64,000 nt of DNA from Rhizobium croatiense (GTDB lineage Bacteria; Pseudomonadota; Alphaproteobacteria; Rhizobiales; Rhizobiaceae). The DNA is taken from contig NZ_JAILYJ010000008.1 of the NCBI RefSeq assembly GCF_019793465.1, forward strand, positions 124,001-188,000, given 5' to 3'. The notes below the pieces were generated by a model. That model did not search any database. It saw nothing but the letters and a program-made list of their open reading frames with translations, and was not told the DNA's origin. Shown piece after piece: positions 36,144-45,606 of this stretch; within the stretch, counting starts at the first letter, position 1; every line of letters starts with the position of its first letter. The translations under genes and the position numbers were made by a program.

Positions 36144-37447
36144 CCGGCCGCTCTCGCAAGGTCGATCAGATGCATGTAGGAGCCTGCCACCTGACCGCGC
36201 CGGAGCCCGACAGCACCGAGATCAGTGCCGAGCGCATCTTGCGCTGTAAACAGCCGCTTTCCCTCCCCCTCGGAGACGACTGTTGAATAGTGGAATTCAT
36301 GCGCGGTCATGGTCCGCGCGAAGAAGGCGCCGTCAAGCGGGGTCACACGGCGATAGCCGAGATGGCGCCGGCGCTTGGCATAGCTGGTGACAACAGGTAG
36401 CAGGCCGAGCATTTCGTGGCGCCTGCCCTCAGCATCGATCAGTCCATCGCCCAACACCATGTAGCCGCCGCACTCACCGTAGATCCGGATGCCGCGCGCC
36501 GCCGCATCGAGCATGCCGGCCCGAAAATTCTGCGCTTGGGAAAGCCGCCCGGCATGCAGCTCGGGATAACCGCCCGGCAGATAGATCGCATCGGCATCAG
36601 CGGCCGGCGCCTCGTCGGCAAGCGGCGAGAAAAAGGAGATATCCGCCCCGCGGCGCCGCCAGCCAAGCAGCATATGCTCATAGGAAAAGGCGAAGGCGAC
36701 ATCGCGCGCCACGGCAACCCGGGCGCCGATCGGCATCAGTCGGTCGATATTGGCCACCGACGGCCGGTTGAGGCCCTGCCTTGCGATGCGCAGCAGGAAT
36801 TCGAAATTGCACTCCTCGGAAACGGCGTCCGCCGCATGGTCGATGAAATTCTCGAGGGTGGCATGTTCGCCGGCCTGGACGAGGCCGAGATGGCGTTCCG
36901 GCAAGGCCAGCGCCTTGTCGCTGCCGATCACCGCGATAACAGGCATGCGAATCGCTTCGAGCGCCTGACGCAGCATCGCCTCGTGCCGCTCGCTGCCGAC
37001 CTTGTTGAGGATGACGCCGGCAACGCGCACATCGGCCCGGAAGCCGGCAAAACCTGATACCAGCGGCGCCACGGACTGCGACATGCGCGAGGCATCGACG
37101 ACGAGCACGACGGAAAGACCGAGCTGGGCGGCAAGATCGGCTGCCGTCCCCTTCCCGTCAGCCGCCCCGTCGAACAGCCCCATCATCGCCTCGATCACGA
37201 GAATGCGGTCACCGGAACGGTGCAGCGTGGCATTGGCCGAGATCAGCTCCGGTCGCATCGCCCAGGGGTCGAAATTCAGACAGGGCGTGCCGTTTGCCGC
37301 AGCATGGAAGGCGGGATCGATGTAATCGGGCCCGGCCTTTCCCGCCGCGACCGCGATGCCGCGCCGGCGAAGCGCCCTCAGCAGCCCAAGCGTTACCGTC
37401 GTCTTGCCGGCGCCGGAGGAAGGGGCTGCGATCAGAAGGCCGCTCAT
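36140..37447 (-). CDS. cobB: cobyrinic acid a,c-diamide synthase
   Basis: 435 residues. N-terminal dethiobiotin-synthetase-like ATPase domain with P-loop APSSGAGKTT; C-terminal glutamine amidotransferase domain with nucleophile Cys in YGECGGYMVLG. It amidates the a and c side chains of (hydrogeno)byrinic acid. ATGA overlap with cobA upstream and 4-base overlap with cobC downstream show tight coupling. Confidence 0.94.
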   Translation of the reverse strand: MSGLLIAAPSSGAGKTTVTLGLLRALRRRGIAVAAGKAGPDYIDPAFHAAANGTPCLNFDPWAMRPELISANATLHRSGDRILVIEAMMGLFDGAADGKGTAADLAAQLGLSVVLVVDASRMSQSVAPLVSGFAGFRADVRVAGVILNKVGSERHEAMLRQALEAIRMPVIAVIGSDKALALPERHLGLVQAGEHATLENFIDHAADAVSEECNFEFLLRIARQGLNRPSVANIDRLMPIGARVAVARDVAFAFSYEHMLLGWRRRGADISFFSPLADEAPAADADAIYLPGGYPELHAGRLSQAQNFRAGMLDAAARGIRIYGECGGYMVLGDGLIDAEGRRHEMLGLLPVVTSYAKRRRHLGYRRVTPLDGAFFARTMTAHEFHYSTVVSEGEGKRLFTAQDALGTDLGAVGLRRGQVAGSYMHLIDLARAAG

Positions 37448-38283
37448 GCCGTCACCTTGCCGGAGCGCCCAAAAGGATCAGGCTGCAGCCGCCTGCCTGC
37501 AAGGGCGCCGAGCCAGTCGAGCGAAGCCCGCAGCCGCACCACTTCACCGACCACGACGATCGCCGGCGGCTCGAGCCCGGAGGCTTCAGCTGCATCGGTC
37601 GCTTCGCCGAGCGTCGTCTCCAGCACCTGCTGCGCGCCGGTCGCCGCGTTGCAGACGAAAGCGACGGGCTCGGACGCCGGGCGGCCCGACGCCATCAGAT
37701 TGGCGCTGATCTGGCCGATATGCTTCATCGCCATATACATGACGATGACGGGAGAACCCTTGCCGATCGCTTCCCAATTGATCGCATCGGGCACAATCCC
37801 GGAGGAATCATGGCCGGTGAGAAAGGTCACGGCATGATTGATCTCCCGATGCGTAACCGGAATGCCGGCATAGGCAAGCCCACCGATGCCGGCGGTAATG
37901 CCCGGCACGATGCGGAAGGGGATGTTGTGCTCGACCAGCGTCAGCGCCTCTTCCCCGCCCCGCCCGAAGACGAAGGGATCGCCGCCCTTCAGCCGCAGCA
38001 CTCGCTTGCCGGCGCGCGCCAGCTCCACCAGCCTGAGCGAGATATCCCGCTGGTTGGCGGAGGGCTTGCCGCCGCGTTTGCCGGCATATTCCAGTTCCGC
38101 GCCTGGCCGTGCGAGCTTCAGACAGTCCTCGTTGACCAGCGCGTCATGCACGACCACATCCGCCTCCGCCAATCCCTTGGCGGCAAGCAGCGTCAACAGC
38201 CCGGGATCGCCGGGACCGGCCCCAACGAGCCAGACGCTGCCCGGCCCCAGCGCCGGCAAATGTGAGAATGGGCTGTTCATCAT
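37444..38283 (-). CDS. cobA: uroporphyrinogen-III C-methyltransferase
   Basis: 279 residues of the tetrapyrrole methylase family: VGAGPGDPGLLTLLAAKGL at the start, LKGGDPFVFGRGGEE, PGITAGIGGLAYAGIPVTHR, and MGMK-like VIVMYMAMKHI. It makes precorrin-2, the entry to B12 and sirohaem. There is no CysG dehydrogenase domain. It is the first gene of the cobA-B-C-D operon. A tandem ATG (38280) is an equal start option. Confidence 0.94.
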   Translation of the reverse strand: MMNSPFSHLPALGPGSVWLVGAGPGDPGLLTLLAAKGLAEADVVVHDALVNEDCLKLARPGAELEYAGKRGGKPSANQRDISLRLVELARAGKRVLRLKGGDPFVFGRGGEEALTLVEHNIPFRIVPGITAGIGGLAYAGIPVTHREINHAVTFLTGHDSSGIVPDAINWEAIGKGSPVIVMYMAMKHIGQISANLMASGRPASEPVAFVCNAATGAQQVLETTLGEATDAAEASGLEPPAIVVVGEVVRLRASLDWLGALAGRRLQPDPFGRSGKVTA

Positions 38284-38451
38284 TTTGTTGATCTAGGCCC
38301 ACCAAGGATGAAGGTCAACGCCGCCCGCGCCACCTCACTTGAAGTTGCTGAGTTGACGATGATTCACTTTGCGAGGAGGCGGATTCGAATTCTCCGTAAA
38401 TCCGGACAAGGCTATGAATGTTATAATGAATAACGCTCACCTCCCTCGCGG

Positions 38452-38531
38452 CGTCATCCTCGGCCTTGTGCCGAGGATTCTGCTGCCGTAACAAACGGAG
38501 GCAGATGCTCGGGACAAGCCCGAGCATGACG
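38452..38531. repeat. dispersed palindromic repeat
   Basis: Stems ATCCTCGGCCTTGTGCCGAGGAT and GATGCTCGGGACAAGCCCGAGCAT, with GTCAT/ATGAC ends, in the 298-base gap between cobA and the nucleoside hydrolase gene. The rest of this gap holds nothing else I can support beyond the presumed cobA promoter. Confidence 0.7.
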
Positions 38532-38581
38532 AAAGAGGCGTTGGCGGCGTGGCCAGCAGTCTGCACCGGCCTGCAGGCCGG

Positions 38582-39532
38582 TCAGGCCCGAAGCAGCGTA
38601 TCGCGGATCAGATCGATCGCCTTTTCAGACTCGATTCCCGTAGCGACGATCTGGCTCGGCAGGCCGTCCCAGTCGCCCGGCGGGAAGCGGCGGCCATCCG
38701 GTTTGATCACCGTCTGGCCGTCGGCGATACCGCCGCAGACGACGCGCACCGCGCCGGTGATGGTGGTGAAAAGCTCAGGCGCCACGACGTAAACGGCAGC
38801 GCAACTGTCATGCACCATCATGCCGTCATCGACCGCATGGGTGTAGAAATCGATGTAATGCTGCGACAGCCCGTCGAGCAGCTTCACCGCCGCGTCGCCC
38901 TTGGCCGCCATTGCGCCGAGATAGCTGCGGCTCATCGTGGTGATCGAGGTGACGTCGAGGCCGATGACGACCACCTTCCAAGCCGCCGTCATGACGATAT
39001 CTGCCGCCTCGGGATCGCCGTGAATATTGGCTTCGGCGACCGGCGAGACGTTGCCTGGCACATAGAAATTGCCGCCCATGATGACGACGTCCTTCACCAG
39101 GACGGCAATCTCGGGGTCTTCCTTCAGCGCCATCGCCAGATTGGTCATCCGCCCGACGGCCACCAGCCTGACCTCGCCGGGATTGGCCCGTACCGTGTCG
39201 ATGATGAAGCGGTGCGCCGGCCGGGGATCGAGCGGCAGGTCGATCGTGTGCGGTACCTCGATATTGCCGAGGCCGTTATCCCCATGCACCATGGCCGGCC
39301 ATTCCCGCTCGGCGCGCGCCGCATCGATGGTGACGCTCGCGCCCTTGGCGACGGGTGCCGGAATATCCCATTCCCGCTTGAGGAAAAGCGCATTGCGCGT
39401 CGTCGTCTCGACCGAGGCATTGCCGAAAACGGTGGTGATGCCGATCACATCGATCTCGGGATGGCGGTGCAGGAAAAGAAGCGCCATGGCGTCGTCAACG
39501 CCCGGGTCAGTGTCATAAATGACCTTGTGCAT
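38582..39532 (-). CDS. inosine-uridine-preferring nucleoside hydrolase
   Basis: 316 residues. Calcium-binding signature DTDPGVDDAMALLF at residues 8-21, VHGDNGLGN, and the catalytic-region His in MMVHDSCAAVYVVAP. It cleaves ribonucleosides into base and ribose in the cytoplasm. It interrupts the cob genes and is not obviously related to them; salvage of dimethylbenzimidazole ribosides is conceivable but speculative. Confidence 0.9.
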   Translation of the reverse strand: MHKVIYDTDPGVDDAMALLFLHRHPEIDVIGITTVFGNASVETTTRNALFLKREWDIPAPVAKGASVTIDAARAEREWPAMVHGDNGLGNIEVPHTIDLPLDPRPAHRFIIDTVRANPGEVRLVAVGRMTNLAMALKEDPEIAVLVKDVVIMGGNFYVPGNVSPVAEANIHGDPEAADIVMTAAWKVVVIGLDVTSITTMSRSYLGAMAAKGDAAVKLLDGLSQHYIDFYTHAVDDGMMVHDSCAAVYVVAPELFTTITGAVRVVCGGIADGQTVIKPDGRRFPPGDWDGLPSQIVATGIESEKAIDLIRDTLLRA

Positions 39533-39601
39533 GATTGTCCTCTAGATATAAATCGCTGAGCTGCCGGTTGGCGCCGCGAGTTGCCGCCAACATAACGACC
39601 G

Positions 39602-40021
39602 TCAGGCTTTCTGCAACCCGATGCGGGCAATCGCCGCTGTCGCATGCGCGGATTTGATCTTGCCGAGCACCAGTTCGGCATCCGCGCCGATCGCCGCAAG
39701 TGCCGCCGATTCCGCCACGCCATGGCAGCCGACGCGGGCAAAGACGATGGCGGAGGGATTTTTGAGCCGCGGCGTTTCCTCCTCCAGCCGCGGTGCGTCG
39801 AAGAAAACGGCAGGTACGGCAAAATGCGCCGCAATGGCAAGGATCGCCGCTTCTTGCCCGCGGCTGTCGATGGAAGCGATGGCAGCAAGCTCCGCCCTGC
39901 CGATGCCGGCCGCTCTCAGCGCCTCGCCGGCAAGCGCCAGCACTTCCGCAGAAGGCGTCCCGCGCTCGCAGCCGAGGCCGAGCGCATATCGCCTCGCCCT
40001 ATCGAAAGAAATATCACTCAT
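39602..40021 (-). CDS. cobE: cobalamin biosynthesis protein CobE
   Basis: 139 residues starting MSDISFDRARRYALGLGCERG. The GLGCERGT opening and ASIDSRGQEAAI, GKIKSAHATAAIA segments match the CobE / CbiG C-terminal domain. Members take part in the ring contraction stage, possibly as acetaldehyde-releasing hydrolase helpers. It is isolated from the other cob genes on this strand by the nucleoside hydrolase. Confidence 0.85.
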   Translation of the reverse strand: MSDISFDRARRYALGLGCERGTPSAEVLALAGEALRAAGIGRAELAAIASIDSRGQEAAILAIAAHFAVPAVFFDAPRLEEETPRLKNPSAIVFARVGCHGVAESAALAAIGADAELVLGKIKSAHATAAIARIGLQKA

Positions 40022-40120
40022 GGAAGCCGTCGAATGCGCTCTCGCTGTCTCCTCGCAGCCATTGCAGCTTGGAGGGGGAAATGCAACAAGACCGGTTGAA
40101 CGCTCTCCTGGAATAGCCTC

Positions 40121-40906
40121 TTGCCTGACATCGCCCTCCATCTGCTTCTGCTGCTCTGCGCGGCTGCCTTCTTTGCCGGTTTCGTCGATGCCATCGCCGG
40201 CGGCGGCGGCCTCATCACCGTCCCCGCCATGCTGATTGCCGGCATTCCGCCGCTGCAGACGCTCGGCACCAACAAGGTACAGTCGATCTTCGGCGCCGCC
40301 TCGGCAACGCTCGCCTATGCCCGCAAGGGTCATGTGCAGCTGCACGAACAGCTGCCGATGGCGCTGATGGCCGTGATGGGCGGTGCGATCGGCGCTGCCC
40401 TTGCAACCATCGTGCCCGGACAGGTGCTGCAGGCGATCATGCCGGTGCTGCTCCTGGCGATCGCGATCTTCTTCGCCGTCAAGCCGAACCTCAACGATCT
40501 CGACAAACACCGGATCATCACGCCTTTCGTCTTCGGCCTGACCTTCGTGCCGGCCATCGGCTTTTACGACGGCATCTTCGGCCCCGGCACCGGTTCCTTC
40601 TTCATGCTCGCCTTCGTCACGCTGGCCGGCTTCGGCGTGCTGAAGGCGACCGCCCATACCAAACTTCTCAATCTCGGCTCCAACCTCGGCGCGCTCATCG
40701 TCTTCGCGAGTTTCGGCGCGATCCTGTGGAAAATCGGTCTGTTGATGGGTATCTGCCAGTTCCTCGGCGCCCAGCTCGGCTCACGGCTTGCCATGCGCAT
40801 AGGCGCCAAGCTGATCAAACCGCTGCTCGTCATCGTCTGCCTGGCCTTGGCGGTAAAGCTGCTCGCCGACCCGGCAAATCCGCTGCGTGTCTGGCTCGGC
40901 GCCTAA
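40121..40906 (+). CDS. TSUP (TauE/SafE) family membrane transporter
   Basis: 261 residues, eight or so membrane helices. GFVDAIAGGGGLITVPAML near the start and FYDGIFGPGTGSFFMLAFV in the middle are the two TSUP signature loops. Members move sulfur-containing anions and some are linked to cobalt or sulfite. It starts with TTG at 40121, is the only plus-strand gene among the cob genes and lies between cobE and cobO. A role in cobalt or precursor transport is possible from position only. Confidence 0.85.
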   Translation: MPDIALHLLLLLCAAAFFAGFVDAIAGGGGLITVPAMLIAGIPPLQTLGTNKVQSIFGAASATLAYARKGHVQLHEQLPMALMAVMGGAIGAALATIVPGQVLQAIMPVLLLAIAIFFAVKPNLNDLDKHRIITPFVFGLTFVPAIGFYDGIFGPGTGSFFMLAFVTLAGFGVLKATAHTKLLNLGSNLGALIVFASFGAILWKIGLLMGICQFLGAQLGSRLAMRIGAKLIKPLLVIVCLALAVKLLADPANPLRVWLGA

Positions 40907-40927
40907 CCGCCGAACCCTCCTAGCGCC

Positions 40928-41563
40928 TCAGAACTCGACGCCTGCCTGGCCCTTGATCCCCGAGCGGAAGGGATGCTTGATAAGCTCCATCTCGGTCACC
41001 AGATCGGCAATCTCGATCAGCTCATCCTTGGCGTTGCGCCCCGTCAGCACGACATGCGTCATGTGGGGCTTCTCTGCTTTCAGGAACGCCACCACCTCGC
41101 TGACATCGAGATAGTCGTAGCGCAGTGCGATGTTGATCTCGTCGAGCAACACCATCGAATTGCGCTCGTCGCGGATCAGCTCCTTGGCCTTTTCCCAGGC
41201 GGCTGAGGCGGCTGCAACGTCGCGGGCGCGGTCCTGCGTTTCCCAGGTAAAACCCTCGCCCATCGTGTGGAACTGGCAGATGTCGGAGAAATGCTTCTCG
41301 ATCAGATCGCGTTCGCCGGTCCACATCGCCCCTTTGATGAACTGGACAACGGCCGATGGCTTGCCGTGGGCGATATGGCGGAAGATCATGCCGAACGCGG
41401 CCGACGACTTCCCCTTGCCCTTGCCGGTATGGACGATGATCAGGCCCTTGCCGTCCGTCTTTGTCGCCATGATCTTGTCGCGTGCAGCCTTCTTCTTCGC
41501 CATCTTCTCGGCGTGGCGCGCATCATCCTTGGCCGCTTCGTTTTCCGGAGTTTCGTCGTTCAT
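40928..41563 (-). CDS. cobO: cob(I)yrinic acid a,c-diamide adenosyltransferase
   Basis: 211 residues. P-loop HTGKGKGKSSAAFG at residues 45-58 in the family's modified form; MLLDEINIALRYDYL and VVLTGRNAKDELIEIADLVTEM follow. It adds the 5'-deoxyadenosyl group to the corrin cobalt. The start overlaps the cobN stop by 4 bases. A charged N-terminus of about 38 residues (Lys/Glu/Asp rich) precedes the domain, as in other rhizobial CobO. Confidence 0.94.
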   Translation of the reverse strand: MNDETPENEAAKDDARHAEKMAKKKAARDKIMATKTDGKGLIIVHTGKGKGKSSAAFGMIFRHIAHGKPSAVVQFIKGAMWTGERDLIEKHFSDICQFHTMGEGFTWETQDRARDVAAASAAWEKAKELIRDERNSMVLLDEINIALRYDYLDVSEVVAFLKAEKPHMTHVVLTGRNAKDELIEIADLVTEMELIKHPFRSGIKGQAGVEF

Positions 41564-44500
41564 CGGTGCACCTCATTCAGTTGCGTGGCGGCCAGGTCGA
41601 ACCGGGCCGAATTGCTGCGCGGCGTCCAGAACTCGCGGTCGATCGCTTCGCGCATCCGCTCCTTCATCTCATCGAATGCCGCAGGGTTCTTCTCGACCAT
41701 GAAATCGCGCACGGCGGGATCGGCGATGAAAGCCTGATAGACCGCTTCGAAATGGTGCGCGCCGACTGCCCCCGTCGTCGCCGCGAAGGCGAAGAGATAA
41801 TCGACCGTCGCCGCAATCTCGGCCGCCCCCTTGTAGCCGTGGCGCATGACGCCGGATATCCATTTCGGATTGACCGCGCGCCCGCGCACCACCCGGCCGA
41901 TCTCTTCCTCCAGCGAACGGATCACCGGCCGCTCGGGTCTCGAATGATCATTATGATAGATTGCGGGACGCGCGCCGCTAAGCGACTCGGCCGCAGCTGC
42001 CATACCACCCTCGAACTGGTAGTAGTCGTCGCTGTCGAGCAGGTCATGCTCGCGGTTGTCCTGGTTCTGAATGACGGCTTGCACCGATCGTAGCCGCTCC
42101 TCGAACAAGCCGCGTTCGGCCTTGCCCTCCTCGCCGGCGCCATAGGCATAACTTCCCCAGACGAGATAGGCCTCGGCGAGATCGGCGCGCCGCTCCCAGC
42201 CCTTTTCGTCGATCAGCGCCTGCAACCCGGCGCCGTAAGCGGCGGGTTTCGAGCCGAAGACCCGATAACCCGCCCGCCGTTTCGCCGAGGCGGCGTCGAG
42301 ACCGGCGGCAGCAAGCCTTGCCGCTTCGCCGCGCATGCGCGCTGCAACCGGATTGTCGGAATCGTCCTCTTCGAGCGCGCCAACGGCGCGAACCGCCTTG
42401 TCGAACAAGGCGATCTGCTCGGGAAAAGCGTCGCGAAAGAAGCCGGAAATCCTCAGCGTCACGTCGACACGCGGCCGCCCAAGCACTGCCTGCGGTATGA
42501 TCTCATAACCGGTGACCCGCCGCGAGCTCATATCCCAGAGCGGTTTGACGCCGATCAGCGCCAGCGCCTGAGCGATATCGTCGCCGCCGGTGCGCATGTT
42601 CGACGTGCCCCAAGCCGTCAGGCCGAATGTATCAGGCCATTCGCCATGATCTTGCACGTAGCGGCGTATCAGCAGTTCTGCCGATTTCCTGCCAAGTTCG
42701 TAAGCCGCCGGCGTCGGCACCGCGCGGCTGTCGACCGAATAGAAATTGCGGCCTGTCGGCAGCACATCGGGCCGCCCGCGCGTCGGCGCACCGGAGGGAC
42801 CGGGGGCCACGAAGTGGCCGTCGAGGCCGGCAAGCAGGCCGGATATCTCCGCCGGGCCGCAGGCAAGAATCGAGGGCTTAAGACGGGTCTCGATCTCGGA
42901 GAGCACCGCCTGCGTCGCCGTCCATTCCGCGGGGCAGGCAATCTCCCCGGAGACGAGCCTGGCCGCGAGCAGTTCGATGCGCTCGACCGTGTCGCCGTTG
43001 GTGCGCCAGAGGGTGTCCAGGAGGTCGGCCAGGATTGGTGGACGTGGGCCGGCCCAGGCAACGGCCATGTCGCAGTCGAGAGGGTCAAAAGAAGACCCCT
43101 CCCCAACCCCTCCCCACAGGTGGGAGGGGCTTGCTGGGCGCGCTGTCTCGTCATCGACTTTGATCTCAGAGGTAACCGCGCGCTCAACGGTAAGTCCCTC
43201 CCCCTTGTGGGGAGGGGTTGGGGAGGGGTTTTCCAACACATCCCCAGCAATCGCCCGCTGCAAACTCTCATCCCCGCCCTCACCCAGCCCGCGCGGCACC
43301 CGTGCCAGCGCAACGGTCAAATCCGTCAGCAACCGCCCCTCGGGCGACACCCCGAACACATGCAGCCCGTCGCGGATCTGCATTTCCTTGAGGTCGCAGA
43401 GATAGGCGTCGAGCTTCTTCAGCGCCTGGTCTTCGCTTTCGCCGCTGATTATGTCGGCATCCCGGTCGAGGCCGATATCGGTGACAAGATCGAGAATCTG
43501 CCGGCTGAGCAGCCGGATGCGGCGCGGGTCGCCGACGGAAGCCTCGTAATATTCGTCGACCAGCGCTTCCAGATCCTTGAGCGGTCCATAGCTCTCGGCC
43601 CGCGTCAAAGGCGGCGTCAGGTGATCGATGATGACGGCGGCAGCCCGCCGCTTGGCCTGTGTGCCCTCGCCCGGATCGTTGACGATGAAGGGATAAAGAT
43701 GCGGCAGCGGTCCGAGGATGGCCTCGGGATAACAGTTCTCCGACAGCGCCAGCGCCTTGCCCGGCATCCATTCGAGATTGCCGTGTTTGCCCATGTGGAT
43801 GACGGCGTCGGCGCCGAATTCGCGGCGCAGGAAAGCGTAGAAGGCAAGATAACCGTGTGGCGGCACGAGGTCCGGCGAATGGTAGCTTTCTTTCGGATCG
43901 ATGTTATAGCCGCGCGCCGGCTGAATGCCGACGAGAACGCCGCCAAAGCGGGCGAAAGGCAGAGCGAAGACGCCCTCGCGAAAATACGGATCGTTCTCGG
44001 GATCGCCCCAGCGAGCCCTCACCTCATCCTGAATCTGATTGGGAAGAGACGCCAGGAAGCTGTTGTAACGTCTGAGGGATAACGTCTCGCGGATCACTCG
44101 GCCGTCATGCCCTGAATTGGTCGGCCCCTGCATCAAATGCTGGATCAGCGCGTCGCCGTCGGCCGGAATATCGGCGGCCGGATAACCCGCTGCTTCCATC
44201 GCCCGCAGCACCTCGATGCTGCCGGCCGGCGTATCCAAGCCAACCCCGTTGCCGAGCCGGCCGTCGCGATTCGGATAATTCGCCATGACAAGGGCGATGC
44301 GCCGGTCATGCGCCGGCGTGGCGCGCAGCCGCGCCCAATTGGCGGCGAGTTCCGCCGTATAGCGCACCCGGCCAGCGTCCGGTTCGCTGGCGACGATGTT
44401 CGTCTCGACCGCCGCATCGTAACGCGCCGCCGTCTTGAAGGAGACCGCCCGCGCCAGCACCCGGCCGTCGACCTCGGGCAGCGCCACGTTCATGCCGAGA

Positions 44501-45603
44501 TCGCGCGCCGACAGGCCTTGCGAGGAGGCCGCCCACGCCTCCCGCGACGAGGCCGACAGGATCGCCTGTAGCACGACCGCGCCATTCGCCTCCAGCACCG
44601 TCGGCTGCCGATCGGCGCCGGGCGCCGAGACGGCGAAGCCGGTCGTGTTGATCACGACATCGGGTTTCAGCGCCGAAAATACGCTTTCGAGAATGCCTGT
44701 GGAGACAGGATCCTTGAGGCTATAGGCAAATACCGGCAGCGGCCGGAGACCAAGTGCCTGCAAGGCTTCGATTATCACTTCGATGGGGCGGGTTTCGCCG
44801 CTTTGGACGAGGGCGCGGTAGAAGCTAATGGCGACGATGGGGGATGTTGTGGGTTCGAGTTCCACCTTCTCCGCCGAGCTTGCGATACCCCCCTCTGTCC
44901 TGCCGGACATCTCCCCCCTTGTGGGGGGTCCGAAGGACGGGTCGAGACCGGCGGCTTGTCCCCGGTAGTCCGGCAGGACAGAGGGGGGTATCCTACGCTC
45001 GACCGACAAAGGTGGCGAACCGGCAACCTGCCGCCACTCGTCCACCCCGATCAGCCCCCGCCCCGGCCACCAGATGCCGGCCTTCATCAAAGGCACCGCC
45101 GGCGCCGGCTTCTGCGCACCCGACAGCATCGCTCCGGCATAATCGAGAAAGGCGCGCGCATTGGCATCGCCACCCTCGATCAGATAGCCCAAGAGCGCAT
45201 TCAGATCCGCAAGCGCCACATTGGAAAACGACGTCAGGCCCGCATCCGGTCTGGCATCGCCCGGCAGCACGGCAATCAGCGCGCCGACGCGGGACGCTGC
45301 CGCATGCAGGGCCTCCAGCGCATAATGGAAATAGCTGGCGCCGCCGAGTGCGCGCACGATGATGAGCTTCGCATGCCGTGCCGTGCGCTCGACATAGGTA
45401 TCGACCGACATCGGATGCTTGAGGCTCATAAGGCTGGCGAGCCTCAGCGACTGCGGCCCACCGCAGGCGCGATGGGCGGCCGCGATCGCCGCAAGCTCGC
45501 TGTCGGCCGCCGACAGGAACAGGATCTCGCCCGGCGTCTGCCCGAGGTCGATTGCCTCCTCGCCGTCGCTGATCGTTCCCTGCTGGGCCAGAAGCAGATG
45601 CAT
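41560..45603 (-). CDS. cobN: cobaltochelatase subunit CobN with two in-frame repeat insertions
   Basis: 1347 residues; CobN proteins are usually near 1250-1290. The large chelatase domain is well conserved (NYPNRDGRLGNGVGLDTPAGS, IHMGKHGNLEWMPGKALALS, GTSNMRTGGDDIAQALALIG, GYKGAAEIAATVDYLFAFA). With CobS and CobT it inserts cobalt into hydrogenobyrinic acid a,c-diamide using ATP. Two palindromic DNA repeats lie inside the frame, encoding about residues 203-240 and 790-837, in regions that look like surface loops. The frame stays open through both. Confidence 0.95.
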   Translation of the reverse strand: MHLLLAQQGTISDGEEAIDLGQTPGEILFLSAADSELAAIAAAHRACGGPQSLRLASLMSLKHPMSVDTYVERTARHAKLIIVRALGGASYFHYALEALHAAASRVGALIAVLPGDARPDAGLTSFSNVALADLNALLGYLIEGGDANARAFLDYAGAMLSGAQKPAPAVPLMKAGIWWPGRGLIGVDEWRQVAGSPPLSVERRIPPSVLPDYRGQAAGLDPSFGPPTRGEMSGRTEGGIASSAEKVELEPTTSPIVAISFYRALVQSGETRPIEVIIEALQALGLRPLPVFAYSLKDPVSTGILESVFSALKPDVVINTTGFAVSAPGADRQPTVLEANGAVVLQAILSASSREAWAASSQGLSARDLGMNVALPEVDGRVLARAVSFKTAARYDAAVETNIVASEPDAGRVRYTAELAANWARLRATPAHDRRIALVMANYPNRDGRLGNGVGLDTPAGSIEVLRAMEAAGYPAADIPADGDALIQHLMQGPTNSGHDGRVIRETLSLRRYNSFLASLPNQIQDEVRARWGDPENDPYFREGVFALPFARFGGVLVGIQPARGYNIDPKESYHSPDLVPPHGYLAFYAFLRREFGADAVIHMGKHGNLEWMPGKALALSENCYPEAILGPLPHLYPFIVNDPGEGTQAKRRAAAVIIDHLTPPLTRAESYGPLKDLEALVDEYYEASVGDPRRIRLLSRQILDLVTDIGLDRDADIISGESEDQALKKLDAYLCDLKEMQIRDGLHVFGVSPEGRLLTDLTVALARVPRGLGEGGDESLQRAIAGDVLENPSPTPPHKGEGLTVERAVTSEIKVDDETARPASPSHLWGGVGEGSSFDPLDCDMAVAWAGPRPPILADLLDTLWRTNGDTVERIELLAARLVSGEIACPAEWTATQAVLSEIETRLKPSILACGPAEISGLLAGLDGHFVAPGPSGAPTRGRPDVLPTGRNFYSVDSRAVPTPAAYELGRKSAELLIRRYVQDHGEWPDTFGLTAWGTSNMRTGGDDIAQALALIGVKPLWDMSSRRVTGYEIIPQAVLGRPRVDVTLRISGFFRDAFPEQIALFDKAVRAVGALEEDDSDNPVAARMRGEAARLAAAGLDAASAKRRAGYRVFGSKPAAYGAGLQALIDEKGWERRADLAEAYLVWGSYAYGAGEEGKAERGLFEERLRSVQAVIQNQDNREHDLLDSDDYYQFEGGMAAAAESLSGARPAIYHNDHSRPERPVIRSLEEEIGRVVRGRAVNPKWISGVMRHGYKGAAEIAATVDYLFAFAATTGAVGAHHFEAVYQAFIADPAVRDFMVEKNPAAFDEMKERMREAIDREFWTPRSNSARFDLAATQLNEVHR
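43093..43233. repeat. palindromic repeat inserted in frame in cobN (first)
   Basis: Arms of about 38 bases containing CCCCTCCCCAACCCCTCCCC and, inverted, GGGGAGGGGTTGGGGAGGGG, around a 60-base centre. It is translated in CobN as NPSPTPPHKGEG ... SHLWGGVGEGS. This C/G-rich repeat type is widespread between genes in alphaproteobacteria. Confidence 0.8.
44884..44992. repeat. palindromic repeat inserted in frame in cobN (second)
   Basis: 25-bp perfect inverted repeat (44884-44908 and 44968-44992, beginning GATACCCCCCTCTGTCC) around 59 bases. It encodes a Pro/Gly/Arg-rich stretch (IPPSVLPDYRGQAAG, PPTRGEMSGRTEGGI) in CobN. Confidence 0.85.
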
Positions 45604-45606
45604 CGG

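Noticed and set aside
38340..38400. GGCGGATTCGAATTCTCC, reminiscent of a tRNA T-arm.
   Set aside because: The stem does not pair and no other tRNA parts are present.
38284..38581. Possible second cobalamin riboswitch before cobA.
   Set aside because: No B12 box or other conserved block found; only a dispersed repeat is present.
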